Shown: positions 1 through 9,064 of the stretch, one piece after another
Position numbering within the stretch: position 1 is the first letter of the stretch
Layout: each line of letters opens with the position of its first letter
Assembly: GCA_021287075.1 (NCBI GenBank)
Contig: JAJTBD010000027.1
Span: 1 to 42,627, forward strand
DNA from: Micrococcales bacterium
Lineage (GTDB): Bacteria; Actinomycetota; Actinomycetes; Actinomycetales; Dermatophilaceae
DNA length: 42,627 nucleotides
Reading direction: 5' to 3'
Translations under genes and position numbers: made by a program
Notes under the pieces: model-generated
Told to the model about the DNA's origin: nothing
Database searches by the model: none
The model's input: only the letters and a program-made list of their open reading frames with translations

Positions 1-711
1 CCCGGTGCGACGCTCACCTGCACCGCCACCTATGTGACGACGCAGGCCGATCTCGAGGCCGAGTCGATCTACAACGCGGCCGCCGCGACGTCGGACAAGA
101 CTCCCCCCAAGGAGGACGACGAGACGGTCACGCCGACCAAGAAGCCGGCACTGACGATCGACAAGATGGCAGTGCTCGACGACACCAACGGCAACGAGGT
201 CGGCGACGTGGGCGAGGAGCTCGTCTACGAGTTCCTGGTCACCAACTCCGGCAATGTCACCCTGACCGATGTCATGGTCGACGACCCGACGCTGGCGGAC
301 ATGGGCCTGGAGGTCGTGTGTGACGCGACCGAGCTGGCCCCGGGTGAGGAGACCGTCTGCGAGAGCGACGTCTATGTCATCACCGCCGAGGACGCCGCGG
401 CCGGCTCCGTCTACAACGAGGCCGTGGCCAAGGGCAAGACGCCCGAGGACACCCCGGTCGTCTCGCCGCCCGACGAGGTGACGGTCCCCGTCGTCACGCC
501 GGTCGTCCCGACGCCGACAGTCGTCCCGACACCGCCCGTGGCGACCCCGCCGCCTGCTCCCGTCCCGCCGGCTTCCGCGGCCCCGCAGCCCCCGCTCGCC
601 TTCACCGGCGTTGAGGGTGTGGGGATCCTGACGGCGCTCGGCGCGACCCTGCTCGCCCTGGGCGGGCTGGTCATCGCGGCCACCCGCCGCCGGGAGGGCA
701 AGCAGCACTGA
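1..711 (+). CDS. C-terminal part of a sortase-anchored DUF11-repeat surface protein (5' end outside window)
   Basis: The frame is open from base 1, so the real start lies upstream; the GTG at 34 is internal because the beta-strand TLTCTATYV before it continues the domain. One complete DUF11/DUF7507-type repeat follows (about LTIDKMAVLDDTNGNEVGD to YNEAVAKGKTP), then a spacer rich in Pro, Val and Thr. The end is a cell-wall sorting signal: LAFTG, a hydrophobic helix (VGILTALGATLLALGGLVI) and a basic tail RRREGKQH. LAxTG is the usual signal for class E sortases of high-GC Gram-positives, so the protein is inferred to be covalently attached to peptidoglycan. No sortase gene is in the window. The stop is followed by a strong hairpin at 722-769. 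Confidence 0.88.
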   Translation, partial: PGATLTCTATYVTTQADLEAESIYNAAAATSDKTPPKEDDETVTPTKKPALTIDKMAVLDDTNGNEVGDVGEELVYEFLVTNSGNVTLTDVMVDDPTLADMGLEVVCDATELAPGEETVCESDVYVITAEDAAAGSVYNEAVAKGKTPEDTPVVSPPDEVTVPVVTPVVPTPTVVPTPPVATPPPAPVPPASAAPQPPLAFTGVEGVGILTALGATLLALGGLVIAATRRREGKQH

Positions 712-721
712 TCCCCTGCGG

Positions 722-769
722 AGAGAAAGGGTGGGGCGTCCGGCCACAGGCCGGGCGCCCCACTTCTCT
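722..769. terminator. Bidirectional terminator between the surface protein and the ligase gene
   Basis: A long stem runs from AGAGAA (722-727) and GTGGGGCG (731-738) to CGCCCCAC (756-763) and TTCTCT (764-769), with one G-T pair and an ACA loop. It sits between convergent genes, 10 bases after the upstream stop and 30 bases before the end of the ligase gene. Confidence 0.8.
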
Positions 770-798
770 GTGTTGAGCCCCTGCGTCGCTGCGCCGGC

Positions 799-2394
799 TC
801 AGGCCAGGCGGTCCCAGGTCATGTCGGTGACGCCGCGGGTGCGCAGCCGCTGCTTCTGCACCTTGGCGGTGGGGGTCTTGGGGATCTCGTTGACCATCTC
901 CACGAAGCGCGGCTGGGCAAACCTGGGCAGCACGGCATCGGCGTATGCCGCGACGTCCGGTGCGCTCACGCGCGCACCGGGCTCGGCGATGCACGCGAGC
1001 ATCACCTCGTCTTCGGTGCCCTCCTGCCCGGCCGGCACGGCATACGCCGCGACCTCGAGCAGACCGGGCATGCGGGCGACGGCGAGCTCGACCTCGAAGG
1101 AGGAGATGTTCTCGCCGCGCCGACGGATGCAGTCCTTGGTGCGGTCGACAAAGGTGAACCAGCCCTCCTCGTCGACGAACCCGCTGTCGCCGGTGTGGAA
1201 CCAGAAGTTGCGCCAGGCCTTCAGCGTCTTGTCGGGCAGCCCGAGATAGCCCGCCATGAAGCCGAAGGGCACCTTGGGCCGCGCCATGATCTCGCCCACC
1301 TCGCCCGGCCCGAGCGGCTCGTCGGTGTCGGGGTCGCGGATCTCCACCTCGAAGTAGTCCTCGTAGACCCGCCCGCACGAGCCTGGACGGGGCTGCCCGA
1401 GCCGTCCGTGGAGGGGGATGTTGTTCTCGGTCATGCCATAGCCCGAGACGACCTCGGGCACGCCGAAGCGCTCTCGCCACCCGGCCTCGTGCTGCGGCGG
1501 GTTGGGCACGGGGCAGACCACGCGCAGGGTGTGCTGGGCGTCGTCGGGACGCTCGGGCTGGCTCATCACGAACTGGGTCATCGCGCCGAGCAGGTTGGTG
1601 ACCGTGCACCCGTGCCGACGGATGTCGTCGAGCCACGCCGACGCCGAGAAGCGCTCTCGCAGAACGATGCTCGCCCCGGCGATCAGCGCGCCATAGCACT
1701 GCATGAAGAGCCCGTTGGCGTGGAAGAGCGGCATCGTGACGTAGTAGCGGTCGTCGGGCGTGATGCCGAGGTTGTCGACCATGCCGAGGCCATAGAGATA
1801 GCAGTGCGCGTGGGGCATGAGCACGCCCTTGGAGGGGCCGGTGGTGCCGGAGGTGTACATCACGCAGGCGATGTCGCTGAAGGTCGGCATCGGGCCGTCG
1901 TATGCCGCGTGCTCGCGCCAGCCCGCGAAGGGCACCACCTCGATGTCGTCACCCAGCCCGTCGGGGCGACCGGCCCCGCCCACCGCCACGAGGGCCCGCA
2001 CAGCCGGCACGTCGTCGAGGCCGGCCAGCGCCGCGGCGCCCGCCGGGTCGGCGATGACCGTGGCCGCGCCGCAGTCGCGCACCTGGTGGGCGAGGAACTC
2101 GCCGGTCAGACCGGTGTTGAGCGGCACGATCGTCGCTCCCAGCCGACCCAGTCCGCACCAGACGCGGATGAAGTCCAGGCCATTGGGCAGGAGCACGACG
2201 ACGCGGTCGCCGGGGGCGACACCCAGGTGGGCGCAGAAGGAGGCGACCTGGTCGGCCTCGGCCGCGCACGCGGCATACGTCAGGCTCTGGCCGTCGACGG
2301 TGGTGACGAGCGGATGGTCACCGCGCGAGATCGCCTGCGCGGCAATGACTTCCGGCAGCACCCAGCGGCGGTGATCCCTCAGGTGGGCATACAT
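799..2394 (-). CDS. AMP-forming acyl-CoA synthetase/ligase (CaiC-like)
   Basis: 531 aa ANL-superfamily enzyme that would activate a carboxylic acid as acyl-AMP and transfer it to CoA. The phosphate-binding A3 motif YTSGTTGPSKG is at residues 180-190. The substrate-pocket/A5 motif is SGYGMTENN, A7-A8 is HTGDSGF...VDRTKDCIRRRGENIS, and the catalytic A10 lysine is K511 in PKTPTAKV. Full length for the family. Overall the sequence resembles crotonobetaine/carnitine-CoA ligases, but the true substrate cannot be read from sequence. ATG start with GAGGAG 7 bases upstream. It lies 48 bp downstream of purA on the same strand and may be read through from it. It contains three copies of the GTATGCCGC repeat (943, 1900, 2270). 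Confidence 0.87.
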   Translation of the reverse strand: MYAHLRDHRRWVLPEVIAAQAISRGDHPLVTTVDGQSLTYAACAAEADQVASFCAHLGVAPGDRVVVLLPNGLDFIRVWCGLGRLGATIVPLNTGLTGEFLAHQVRDCGAATVIADPAGAAALAGLDDVPAVRALVAVGGAGRPDGLGDDIEVVPFAGWREHAAYDGPMPTFSDIACVMYTSGTTGPSKGVLMPHAHCYLYGLGMVDNLGITPDDRYYVTMPLFHANGLFMQCYGALIAGASIVLRERFSASAWLDDIRRHGCTVTNLLGAMTQFVMSQPERPDDAQHTLRVVCPVPNPPQHEAGWRERFGVPEVVSGYGMTENNIPLHGRLGQPRPGSCGRVYEDYFEVEIRDPDTDEPLGPGEVGEIMARPKVPFGFMAGYLGLPDKTLKAWRNFWFHTGDSGFVDEEGWFTFVDRTKDCIRRRGENISSFEVELAVARMPGLLEVAAYAVPAGQEGTEDEVMLACIAEPGARVSAPDVAAYADAVLPRFAQPRFVEMVNEIPKTPTAKVQKQRLRTRGVTDMTWDRLA

Positions 2395-2442
2395 GACACG
2401 GCTCCTCGGGACAGGTCCATCTGCCCCGAGCGTAGGCCGCGG

Positions 2443-3774
<1,332 letters not shown>

Positions 3775-3783
3775 TCATGCGAA

Positions 3784-3815
3784 GGGCCCCGACCGCACGA
3801 GTGCGACTGGGGCCC
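3784..3815. terminator. Hairpin terminator after the LuxR-type regulator gene
   Basis: GGGCCCC (3784-3790) pairs with GGGGCCC (3809-3815), with an inner GCAC/GTGC stem around a short loop. It starts 15 bases beyond the stop of the minus-strand regulator gene and precedes purA. There is no clear U-tract, as is common in high-GC genomes. Confidence 0.6.
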
Positions 3816-3829
3816 GGTGCTCCCCAACC

Positions 3830-4663
3830 CTACCGCGTGCCAGGGTGCGGCCGGTCGCGCAGGCCCTCGCCGAGGAGGCCCTGCCGCTGCGCCGCGGCGC
3901 CGAGCTGGAAGCGGGTCTGCGCGCCCAGACCGTCCATGAGTGTGGCGACCCTCCGCCGGACCGTGCGCAGGCTCCAGCCCAGATAGCGGGCGATCGACTC
4001 GTCCTTCATGCCGAGGGCGAGCAGCTCCAGCAGCTGGCGGTTGTCGTCGACCCGCTCGGACTCGAACGGGATGGGCAGGGCCGCGGCATACAGCGCGTCG
4101 AAGTAGTGGGCCAGGGTGGCCACCGCGGTGGGGTGCTCGACGAGCCGGTAGCCGCGCTCGAGGGAGCCCCAGTCGGCCGCGATGACGGCGACCCGCTCGT
4201 CGAAGACGGCGAACTCGGTGGGTGGGTCGGCGAGCATCCGCTGCTCCTCGCCGGCGAGTCGCCAGGAGTGGATCCAGCGCTGGCCGGCGGCGCTCTCGAG
4301 GACCGCGCTGGGATAGATGCACCGCTGGCGCGCCCCCTCGCTCATCCGCCGCTGTCCGGTGCGGATGGCCGACTCGTCCAGTCCCGGGCCGGTGTCGAGC
4401 GTCATCACCAGGCTGCGGGTCAGCTCCGCGCTCTCGACGAAGTGCGCCATGGTCGCGGGGAGGCGATCGTCGGGGATGCGCTGCCAGCCCGAGCGATCGT
4501 CGTCCAGGCCCGCGGTCCGCAGGCTGAGCGCCAGCCGGCGCATCTCGCTCAGGTCGCGGCGGTGGTCATCGAGTCGCTCCCACTCCTCGTCGATGAGGCG
4601 CACCAGATCGTCCTGGCCGCGTCGCGCGCTGCGGGGGCCTTCGTCAGCCATCGGGCCGCCCAT
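3830..4663 (-). CDS. LuxR-type helix-turn-helix transcriptional regulator with TrmB-like N-terminal region
   Basis: About 277 aa. The C-terminal 60 residues form a LuxR/GerE winged helix-turn-helix: QLLELLALGMKDESIARYLG, then WSLRTVRRRVATLMDGLGA. The N-terminal 200 residues resemble the PLD/TrmB-like sensor part of Streptomyces regulators, with no receiver domain and no Walker motifs, so it is probably a one-component regulator. The start is uncertain: ATG 4663 and ATG 4651 are both possible, and neither has a good ribosome-binding site. GTG 4684 would lie inside the palindrome at 4677-4698 and is rejected. The two palindromes just upstream suggest autoregulation. Ligand and target genes are unknown. 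Confidence 0.78.
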   Translation of the reverse strand: MGGPMADEGPRSARRGQDDLVRLIDEEWERLDDHRRDLSEMRRLALSLRTAGLDDDRSGWQRIPDDRLPATMAHFVESAELTRSLVMTLDTGPGLDESAIRTGQRRMSEGARQRCIYPSAVLESAAGQRWIHSWRLAGEEQRMLADPPTEFAVFDERVAVIAADWGSLERGYRLVEHPTAVATLAHYFDALYAAALPIPFESERVDDNRQLLELLALGMKDESIARYLGWSLRTVRRRVATLMDGLGAQTRFQLGAAAQRQGLLGEGLRDRPHPGTR

Positions 4664-4676
4664 CGTCGGTCGTCTA

Positions 4677-4698
4677 TGTGACACCGATCGATGTCACA
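4677..4698. promoter_or_regulatory. Palindromic operator in front of the LuxR-type regulator gene
   Basis: A 22-bp near-perfect palindrome: TGTGACA (4677-4683) and TGTCACA (4692-4698) around a CGATCG core, with one mismatched pair. It lies between a candidate -10 (TAAGAT on the minus strand, 4710-4705) and the regulator start, where a bound repressor would block transcription. Its 12-base gap between TGTGA and TCACA differs from CRP sites (6 bases). The likely binder is the adjacent regulator; this is inference. Confidence 0.6.
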
Positions 4699-4699
4699 T

Positions 4700-4717
4700 T
4701 TGGCATCTTAGTGCCAA
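4700..4717. promoter_or_regulatory. Second inverted repeat overlapping the presumed regulator promoter
   Basis: TTGGCA (4700-4705) and TGCCAA (4712-4717) form a 6-bp inverted repeat around TCTTAG, which is the complement of the candidate -10 region. It sits 1 base from the 22-bp palindrome. It could be a second operator or a chance symmetry. Confidence 0.4.
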
Positions 4718-4839
4718 TGACAGGGAAGGGACAGGTATCGCGGGGCGGGGCGTGCATACTGGTGCTATCGCGGAAGAGGTCACAGGGGACGCCGATCCGC
4801 GAACCGCGCGAGTTTCGCGCATGCTCCTGGCAGGGGGCT

Positions 4840-4876
4840 GTGACGGGCGCCGAACCACTGGTTCGGCGCCCGTCAC
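4840..4876. terminator. Strong hairpin terminator after the DUF3151 gene
   Basis: A perfect 18-bp inverted repeat, GTGACGGGCGCCGAACCA (4840-4857) against its complement (4859-4876), separated by one base, so the real loop is about 5 bases. It lies 28 bases after the minus-strand DUF3151 stop and closes the fba-DUF3151 transcript. Confidence 0.8.
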
Positions 4877-4904
4877 GCGTATCAGGCCCCTCGCGGCATA
4901 CCGG

Positions 4905-5315
4905 CTAGAGACCCAGCGCCTGCGCGCCCTCGGCCGATGAGTCCCGCAGGAACTGGGCGCAGCGCTGCTGCTCGTCGCTCTCGCCGATCGCCTGGGCCGC
5001 GCGGCTGAGCGCGGCGAGCGAGCGCAGGAAGCCACGGTTGGGCTCGTGCGACCAGGGCACCGGGCCCTGACCGCGCCAGCCGGCCTTGCGCAGCGAGTCC
5101 AGCGAGCGGTGATAGCCGGTGCGCGCATAGGCATAGCCCTCGACGGTGCGGCCGTCGGCGAGCGCCGCCTCCGCGAGGGTGGCCCAGGCGAGGGCAGAGG
5201 TGGGGTATGCCGCCGCCACCTCTGCCGGTGCAACGCCGGCTGCCAGCCGGTCCGCGGCGGGATCGGCTGGCAGCAGGGTCTCGGGGATCCCGAGCAGGTT
5301 GCGGTGGTCGCTCAC
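4905..5315 (-). CDS. DUF3151 family protein, coupled to fba
   Basis: 136 aa. Start GTG at 5315-5313, whose last two bases form the first two of the fba stop TGA (GTGA overlap), so translation is probably coupled. The conserved family core is visible: ALAWATLAEAALADGRTVE, YAYARTGYHRSLDSLRKAGW, and GPVPWSHEPNRGFLRSLAAL. Small soluble actinobacterial protein of unknown function; helical, with a TPR-like feel. In mycobacteria the orthologue (Rv0360c) also lies close to fba. A GTATGCCGC repeat begins 3 bases after the stop (4893-4901), and another lies within the gene (5205). Confidence 0.9.
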   Translation of the reverse strand: MSDHRNLLGIPETLLPADPAADRLAAGVAPAEVAAAYPTSALAWATLAEAALADGRTVEGYAYARTGYHRSLDSLRKAGWRGQGPVPWSHEPNRGFLRSLAALSRAAQAIGESDEQQRCAQFLRDSSAEGAQALGL

Positions 5316-6343
5316 TTGGCGTGGGTGCCGGCCGAGCGGAGGTTCTCGCAGGCCTCGACGACGCGGGCGGCCATCGCGGCCTCCGCCTCCTTGCCCCAGG
5401 CGCGCGGGTCGTACTGCTTCTTGTTGCCGACCTCGCCGTCGACCTTGAGGACGCCCTCGTAGTTCTTGAGCATCCAGCCGGCGACCGGGCGGCTGAAGGC
5501 GTACTGGGTGTCGGTGTCGACGTTCATCTTGATGACGCCGTAGTCGACCGCGGCGGCGATCTCCTCGGGCAGCGAGCCGGAGCCGCCGTGGAAGACGAGG
5601 TCGAGCGGCTTGTCGCCGGCCTGCTCGCCGTACTTCTCCTTGATGGCGTCCTGGCACTGCTTGAGGATCTCGGGGCGCAGCTTGACGTTGCCCGGCTTGT
5701 AGACACCGTGGACGTTGCCGAAGGTTAGGGCGGTCATGTAGCGGCCCTTGTCACCGAGGCCGAGGGCCTCGACGGTCGCCAGCGCGTCCTCGGGGGTGGT
5801 GTAGAGCTTGTCGTTGATCTCGTTGGCGACGCCGTCCTCCTCGCCACCGACGACGCCGATCTCGACCTCGAGGATGATGTCGAGGGCGGCGCACTTCTCG
5901 AGCAGCTCCTGGGCGATCTGGAGGTTCTCCTCCAGCGGCACGGCCGAGCCGTCCCACATGTGCGAGTTGAAGATCGGCAGGCCGGTGCGCTTGTGCTCCT
6001 CGGCCGAGGCCTCGATGAGCGGGCGGACGAAGCCGTCGAGCTTGTCCTTGGGGCAGTGGTCGGTGTGGAGGGCGATGTTGACGTCGTAGTTCTTGGCGAC
6101 CTCACGGGCGTAGGCGGCCAGGGCCAGGGAGCCGGCAACCATGTTCTTGACGGTCGAGCCCGAGAGGTACTCGGCGCCACCGGTGGAGACCTGGATGATG
6201 CCGTCGGACCCGGCCTCGGCGAACCCGCGGATGGCCGCGGTCGCGGTCTGGCTGGAGGTGACGTTGATCGCCGGGTACGCGAAGGATCCTGCCTTGGCGC
6301 GGTCCAGCATGTCGCGGTAGACGTCGGGGGTTGCGATGGGCAC
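5312..6343 (-). CDS. fba: Class II fructose-bisphosphate aldolase
   Basis: 343 aa. Zinc-dependent aldolase that interconverts fructose 1,6-bisphosphate with glyceraldehyde 3-phosphate and dihydroxyacetone phosphate in glycolysis and gluconeogenesis. Family motifs: YPAINVTSSQT near the N-terminus, the zinc/catalytic segment ALHTDHCPKD, EVEIGVVGGEEDG, FGNVHGVY and HGGSGS for phosphate binding. The start chosen is GTG 6343 because AAGGAG stands 8 bases upstream; a longer open frame has no such site. Its stop overlaps the start of the DUF3151 gene by 4 bases. Confidence 0.97.
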   Translation of the reverse strand: MPIATPDVYRDMLDRAKAGSFAYPAINVTSSQTATAAIRGFAEAGSDGIIQVSTGGAEYLSGSTVKNMVAGSLALAAYAREVAKNYDVNIALHTDHCPKDKLDGFVRPLIEASAEEHKRTGLPIFNSHMWDGSAVPLEENLQIAQELLEKCAALDIILEVEIGVVGGEEDGVANEINDKLYTTPEDALATVEALGLGDKGRYMTALTFGNVHGVYKPGNVKLRPEILKQCQDAIKEKYGEQAGDKPLDLVFHGGSGSLPEEIAAAVDYGVIKMNVDTDTQYAFSRPVAGWMLKNYEGVLKVDGEVGNKKQYDPRAWGKEAEAAMAARVVEACENLRSAGTHAK

Positions 6344-6441
6344 GATATGTCTCCTTCGAGGGATGTCTGTCTGCCCTCTCATCCTTCCACTTGTCGCGCG
6401 TTACCGCGAAGGAGCCCCGCAACTGCCCGGATCCGACCCGG

Positions 6442-7251
6442 TCAGTCCCCCGCGAGCGGGTCCCCGAGCACGTAGGGGGTGGTGGTGGCCACCCTGTGCA
6501 GGCCGAGACGGGTGAGGATCGGCTCGGAGTCGGGCGAGGCGTCGACCCGCACCAGCGGGTGCCCCGCCTCCAGCGCGATGGCTGCCCGTCGGGCGAGCAC
6601 CGCCCGGTAGAGGCCCTGCCTGCGCCAGTCGGGGTGGGTGGTGCCGCCCCACATCGAGCTGAACTCGGACTCCGGCGGCAGCCGGACCCAGGCCGCGCAG
6701 AGCGCGGGGGCGTCCGGGTCCTCCTCGGCGATGATGACGCGCAGCGCGTCGGGGTCCCGCTCCTGCTCGAGCCGCAGCACCTCGCCGTGGGCGCGCCACT
6801 CCTCGCCCCAGACGAGCGCGTGCAGGTCGCCGATGCGCTCGAAGTCGAGGTCCCGGGTGGCCTCCCGCAGGGTGACCCCTGGCGGCAGGTCGACGACCTC
6901 GGAGAGCGCGGCCGACTCGCCGAGCATGAGGGCCTCGTCGTCCTCTTTGGCGAATCCCCTTGCGGCAAGCCGGGATCCGAGATCTCGGGGCTCGTCGTAG
7001 TCATAGGTCTTCCACTCGACGCTCTCCCCGCGCGCGGTGAAGAAGTCGACGACGCGCCCGATCCAGTGGTCTGGGTCGTCGCCGAGGCCCTCGGGGCACT
7101 CGACCATGCGATAGAGCGTCTGCGGCTGCTCGGGATAGCGCCGGCGGACCGGGCCGTCGCTGTCGAAGACCATCCCCGGCACGTCCTCCTGCTCGGGTGG
7201 GCGCAGCCTGATCTGGGAGTGGAATGCCGCCAGCAGCTCCTCGGGGGTCAT
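6442..7251 (-). CDS. GNAT-family N-acetyltransferase, last gene of the ECF42 operon
   Basis: 269 aa. The C-terminal half carries a GNAT fold: VTLREATRDLDFERIGDLHALVWGEEW, then strand RVIIAEED..., and the acetyl-CoA pyrophosphate loop HPDWRRQGLYRAVLARRA (a variant of R/QxxGxG/A). The N-terminal ~120 residues look like a degenerate GNAT-like half. The substrate cannot be predicted. The gene begins 7 bases after the sigma-factor stop on the same strand and so is probably the last gene of the ECF42 operon. The sequence between this gene and fba (6344-6441) shows nothing notable. Confidence 0.82.
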   Translation of the reverse strand: MTPEELLAAFHSQIRLRPPEQEDVPGMVFDSDGPVRRRYPEQPQTLYRMVECPEGLGDDPDHWIGRVVDFFTARGESVEWKTYDYDEPRDLGSRLAARGFAKEDDEALMLGESAALSEVVDLPPGVTLREATRDLDFERIGDLHALVWGEEWRAHGEVLRLEQERDPDALRVIIAEEDPDAPALCAAWVRLPPESEFSSMWGGTTHPDWRRQGLYRAVLARRAAIALEAGHPLVRVDASPDSEPILTRLGLHRVATTTPYVLGDPLAGD

Positions 7252-7258
7252 GTGGCCA

Positions 7259-8515
7259 TCAGATCAGGTCGGCGCTGTGTGCTGCCACCGCGGTGCGACG
7301 CTCGTGCAGGTGCGCGCGCTCGGCCTCGTTGTCGCACAGCGAGATCGCACGGTCGTATGCCGCGAGCGCGGCCTCCCGCTCCCCCGCCCTCCGGCGCAGC
7401 TCCGCCTCGACGGCATGGGGGCGGTGGCTGCGCGGCAGCTGGTCGGCCAGTCCGTCCAGGGCGCGCAGCCCGGCCTTGGGCCCGTCGGCCTCCGCGACGG
7501 CGACCGCCCGGGCCACTGCGGCAGCAGGCGAGGGCCCGAGGGACAGCAGCAGGTCGTAGTTCTCGACGATGCGACCCCAGTCGGTCTGCTGCGGGGTGAC
7601 GGCCCGTGCGTGCTCGGCCGCGATGCGGGCCTGGACGAGATAGGAGGCGGCCAGCGATGTCAGCGGCCGGGCGGGGTCGATCGCGGCGAGCAGCCCCAGC
7701 CCCTCGGCGATCTCGTCATGGTGCCAGCGCGTGCGGTCCTGGTCGGGGAGCAGGACGAGCGAGCCGTCCTCGTCGACCCGGGCATCCCGCCGGGAGTGCT
7801 GGAGCAGCATCAGGGCGAGGAGCGCCTCGAGCACCGGCTCGCTCGCGACGAGCCCGCGGGTGGCCCGCACGAGCCGGATCGCCTCGCCGGCCGTCTCCGC
7901 GCGCAGCACCGCGTCACCGGAGCCGGCTGCATAGCCAGCGGTGAAGGCGAGATAGGCGACCCGGGCGACGCCGTCGAGCCGCGTGGGCAGCACGTCGGCG
8001 GTCGGGATCGCGAAAAGGATGCCGTCGGCGACCACCTTGCGCTTGGCCCGGGTCAGGCGCGCGGCCATCGTCGGCCCGGAGACGAGGAAGAGCCGGGCGA
8101 TGTCTGGGGTCGACACGCCCACGACCAGGCGGAGCGCGAGTGCAGCAGCAGACTCCAGCGCGATGTCCTCATGACAGCACATCAGGACAAGGCGCAGGAG
8201 ATCGTCCTCGACAAGGTCACCCGGGTCGGCCCGGACGCCGTCAGCGCCGCGGTCCCGCTGCGCGACGACGAGGAGCGGCTCCTTGCGCTGGGCCATCACC
8301 TCAGCACGCAGGCGGTCGATGACCCGGCGTCGCGCGGCGGTGAGCAGCCAGCCTGCCGGCTCACGCGGCATACCGTCGACCGGCCAGGTGCGCGCCGCGG
8401 CCTCCACCGCGTCGCCGAGCGCGTCCTCGACCAGATCGAGCCGGCGATACCGCGCGAGGAGGAGGGCGATCAGGCGCCCCCACTCCTCGCGCACCACCGA
8501 CTCGAGGGTGGTCAC
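7259..8515 (-). CDS. ECF42-group RNA polymerase sigma factor
   Basis: 418 aa. Sigma2 region is at the N-terminus (REEWGRLIALLLARYRRLDLVEDALGDAVEAA, WLLTAARRRVIDRLR) and sigma4 around residues 100-165 (VGVSTPDIARLFLVSGPTMAARLTRAKRKV). About 240 further residues form the long helical, TPR-like C-terminal extension (DUF6596-type, then YLVQARIAAEHA..., YDLLLSLGPSPAAAVARAVA) that marks ECF42. Start GTG 8515 overlaps the DGPF gene stop (GTGA). ECF42 factors have no classical anti-sigma factor; the extension is thought to control activity. The promoter at 8988-9014 matches the ECF42 consensus, so the operon is probably autoregulated. Confidence 0.92.
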   Translation of the reverse strand: MTTLESVVREEWGRLIALLLARYRRLDLVEDALGDAVEAAARTWPVDGMPREPAGWLLTAARRRVIDRLRAEVMAQRKEPLLVVAQRDRGADGVRADPGDLVEDDLLRLVLMCCHEDIALESAAALALRLVVGVSTPDIARLFLVSGPTMAARLTRAKRKVVADGILFAIPTADVLPTRLDGVARVAYLAFTAGYAAGSGDAVLRAETAGEAIRLVRATRGLVASEPVLEALLALMLLQHSRRDARVDEDGSLVLLPDQDRTRWHHDEIAEGLGLLAAIDPARPLTSLAASYLVQARIAAEHARAVTPQQTDWGRIVENYDLLLSLGPSPAAAVARAVAVAEADGPKAGLRALDGLADQLPRSHRPHAVEAELRRRAGEREAALAAYDRAISLCDNEAERAHLHERRTAVAAHSADLI

Positions 8516-8874
8516 TCGTCCGACGCCCCCGCGAGACGGCGCAGCTCGATGAGATCGCCTGTGCTGGAAAGCTGTTCGCAGATCCTGCGCAGCCCGTCTG
8601 GGTCGTCGGTCTCGATGAGATAGAAGCCGACGATCTGCTCGACCGACTCCGTGAAGGGGCCCTCGGTCACGAGCGTGCCGCCCTGGCCGTCGGGACGCAT
8701 GGACAGCGCCTCGCCCGACGGACGCAGCGGGCTGGCCACGACCACGCGATGGCCACCCTCGCGCAGCTCGGCGTTGAAACGCTGGTGGGCGCGCATCCCC
8801 TTCTCGTGGTCCTCCGGCGGGAGCTGCGCCCACTCGGCCTCGGGCGCGGGCAGCAGGACGAGATAGCGGCTCAC
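8512..8874 (-). CDS. DGPF / YCII-domain protein partnered with the ECF42 sigma factor
   Basis: 120 aa. YCII-related (DGPF) fold: starts RYLVLLPAPEAEW, has the signature-like segment VTEGPFTESVEQIVGFYLIE (EGPF in place of DGPF), and ends in DLIELRRLA. Proteins of this family are almost always encoded next to ECF42 sigma factors; their biochemical role is unclear. GTG start at 8874-8872 with a purine-rich stretch (AAGGGGGG) upstream. The start overlaps the stop of a 22-codon reading frame (8871-8939), and the stop overlaps the sigma-factor start, giving a chain of three translationally coupled frames. Confidence 0.9.
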   Translation of the reverse strand: MSRYLVLLPAPEAEWAQLPPEDHEKGMRAHQRFNAELREGGHRVVVASPLRPSGEALSMRPDGQGGTLVTEGPFTESVEQIVGFYLIETDDPDGLRRICEQLSSTGDLIELRRLAGASDE

Positions 8875-8939
8875 GAGCGCCCCCCTTGGCTCAGAGTGAG
8901 GTCACCGGAGGCGGTGATGGGGATGGTGTCGGGCGTCAT
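8871..8939 (-). CDS. Possible 22-residue leader ORF upstream of the DGPF gene
   Basis: ATG at 8939 is preceded by AGGAG at 8951-8947 (7-base spacing), the best ribosome-binding site in this 190-bp gap. The frame begins MTPDTIPI and ends GGRS, and its TGA overlaps the GTG start of the DGPF gene (GTGA), the same junction as between DGPF and the sigma factor. It lies downstream of the presumed ECF42 promoter, so it would be transcribed. It may be a coupling or leader peptide, or a short protein; I know of no family. The alternative is chance. Confidence 0.45.
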   Translation of the reverse strand: MTPDTIPITASGDLTLSQGGRS

Positions 8940-8987
8940 GGCTGTGCTCCTGTCCGTCCCGGGCAGCGGGCGCGACCTCACCACGAT

Positions 8988-9014
8988 GACGGACGAGCAG
9001 GCAGCGGATCGACA
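8988..9014 (-). promoter_or_regulatory. Candidate ECF42-dependent promoter of the sORF-DGPF-sigma-GNAT operon
   Basis: On the minus strand TGTCGA (9014-9009) stands 17 bases upstream of CGTC (8991-8988). TGTCGA at -35 and CGA/TC at -10 is the motif reported for ECF42 sigma factors of Streptomyces. The inferred start near 8981 would leave a leader of about 40 bases to the ATG at 8939. This would make the sigma factor autoregulated. Confidence 0.68.
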
Positions 9015-9064
9015 GATCGCTCACAACATCTGGGTGTGGGATGCCGCCAGCGGCCCCTCGTGGC

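Noticed and set aside
4677..4698. CRP-type site
   Set aside because: TGTGA and TCACA are 12 bases apart, not 6, so it does not fit CRP/GlxR; read as a separate palindrome.
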